Positions 31,332 to 32,020 of a stretch of DNA of 32,020 nt are shown in pieces. The position numbers were made by a program, and so were the translations under genes. Each line of letters starts with the position of its first letter. Position 1 is the stretch's first letter. Below the pieces are notes generated by a model that was given only the letters and a program-made list of their open reading frames with translations, did not search any database and was not told where the DNA came from. The DNA is from DATDRM01 sp035291705 (GTDB lineage Bacteria > Chloroflexota > Anaerolineae > Anaerolineales > UBA4823), in NCBI GenBank assembly GCA_035291705.1, contig DATDRM010000271.1, positions 1-32,020 of the forward strand, read 5' to 3'.

Positions 31332-32020
31332 ATGAAATCGATCTATCAGGTTCTCGTGGAGTTAGAAGCGAATCATCAGCCGGTGGCTTTATGTACTATC
31401 GTGAGCAGCCAGGGCTCCACACCACGCCATGTCGGCAGCAAGATGATCGTCTATCAGGATGGACATATCCTTGGCACCGTTGGGGGCGGTGAGCTGGAGA
31501 GTCGTGTCCTGGCGACAGCCCTGGAAGCGATCCAGGATGGCAAGCCACGCTTGTTGGCATACAATCTGGCTGACCCGCAGCGCGGTGATCCTGGCGTTTG
31601 CGGCGGGCAGGTGGAGGTTTTTGTGGAACCGATTCAACCGAAGCCAACCCTGGTGGTGGTAGGTGCCGGACATGTGGGTAAGGCTATCGCACACCTGGCT
31701 CACTGGCTGGGATTTCACGTGGTTGTCAGCGACGACCGGCCAGAACTGTGTTCACCGGAGTCCGTTCCAGAAGCGGATGAATTTATCCCTGGCCTCCTGG
31801 CAGAACTTCCCCAGCACTTAAGCATCACCTCCTGGACGTACCTGGTACTTACCACGCGCAATGTCACTATCGATGTCCCCGGATTACCGGTTTTACTAGA
31901 GACTCCCGCAGCTTATATCGGTGTGATTGGGTCAAAACGACGCTGGGCTACGACCCTGCAGATGTTGCGAGAAGCTGGGGTGGCTGAGGAACGGCTGGCC
32001 CGCGTCCACTCGCCGATGGG
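31332..32020 (+). CDS. XdhC/CoxI-family Mo hydroxylase maturation factor (3' truncated by window)
   Basis: The reading frame is open to the right edge, giving 229 residues. The N-terminal XdhC_CoxI domain shows VALCTIVSSQGSTPRHVGSKM and GTVGGGELESRVL, then GVCGGQVEVFVEPI. A Rossmann-like XdhC_C domain follows with VVVGAGHVGKAIAHLAHWLGF, TTRNVTIDVPGL and YIGVIGSKRRW. Known members bind and sulfurate the molybdenum cofactor and load it into xanthine dehydrogenase-family enzymes. Its position after a Mo hydroxylase fits this role. A TAA codon directly precedes the ATG at 31332 in frame, fixing the earliest start; no clear ribosome binding site is present. The C-terminal end lies outside the window. 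Confidence 0.92.
   Translation, partial: MKSIYQVLVELEANHQPVALCTIVSSQGSTPRHVGSKMIVYQDGHILGTVGGGELESRVLATALEAIQDGKPRLLAYNLADPQRGDPGVCGGQVEVFVEPIQPKPTLVVVGAGHVGKAIAHLAHWLGFHVVVSDDRPELCSPESVPEADEFIPGLLAELPQHLSITSWTYLVLTTRNVTIDVPGLPVLLETPAAYIGVIGSKRRWATTLQMLREAGVAEERLARVHSPM

Overview
The window looks like chromosomal DNA of an aerobic or facultative bacterium of the Chloroflexota (Anaerolineae-like). This placement is inferred from gene content: coenzyme F420 biosynthesis outside Actinobacteria, a YqhQ/DUF1385 protein, CoxSL-type fused molybdenum hydroxylases, CuA and cytochrome c proteins, and dispersed heptanucleotide repeats. No rRNA, tRNA, CRISPR array, transposase or phage gene was seen. Thirty protein genes are supported, the last one cut by the right edge.

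Left part (1-12.2 kb), mostly housekeeping. A probable winged-helix protein precedes glutamine synthetase. A convergent minus-strand operon (read from 7.2 down to 2.6 kb) encodes an alpha/beta-hydrolase/acyl-CoA ligase fusion, a second alpha/beta hydrolase, QueF and a queuosine-precursor transporter. A spacer with a 30-bp perfect palindrome and a 90-bp MITE-like element separates this operon from a zinc-ribbon protein and a YjbQ-family enzyme. Minus-strand genes for an M20 peptidase, YqhQ/DUF1385, DUF1361 and MOSC proteins follow.

Middle part (12.2-23.9 kb), all plus strand. A strong extended -10 promoter starts a roughly 147-nt leader whose 5' end can pair with the bases just before the start codon, a candidate cis-regulatory RNA. 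It precedes a molybdenum hydroxylase (an FAD subunit, then a fused FeS/Mo subunit), a NUDIX hydrolase, a dual-specificity-type phosphatase and an SsnA-like amidohydrolase. A coenzyme F420 block follows: NpdG, CofE, a nitroreductase matching the second half of mycobacterial FbiB, CofD, CofC, and a luciferase-like F420-dependent oxidoreductase. The F420 core route is present except for FO synthase.

Right part (23.9-32.0 kb). Two tandem membrane-anchored CuA-domain proteins (one fused to cytochrome c, with no oxidase subunit I nearby) are divergent from a second molybdenum hydroxylase locus. That locus has a hotdog thioesterase, an FAD subunit, a second fused FeS/Mo subunit, a CBS-containing family II pyrophosphatase and a truncated XdhC/CoxI maturation factor. 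A plausible reading is a genomic island for oxidation of heterocyclic, purine-like or acyl compounds, with MOSC and XdhC supporting the Mo enzymes and F420 supplying a separate low-potential hydride carrier. The substrates cannot be read from the sequence.

The most unusual sequence-level signal is a set of seven short arrays with an exact 7-bp period. Three of them supply the stop codons of genes and two run in frame through the linkers of the two fused Mo hydroxylases.
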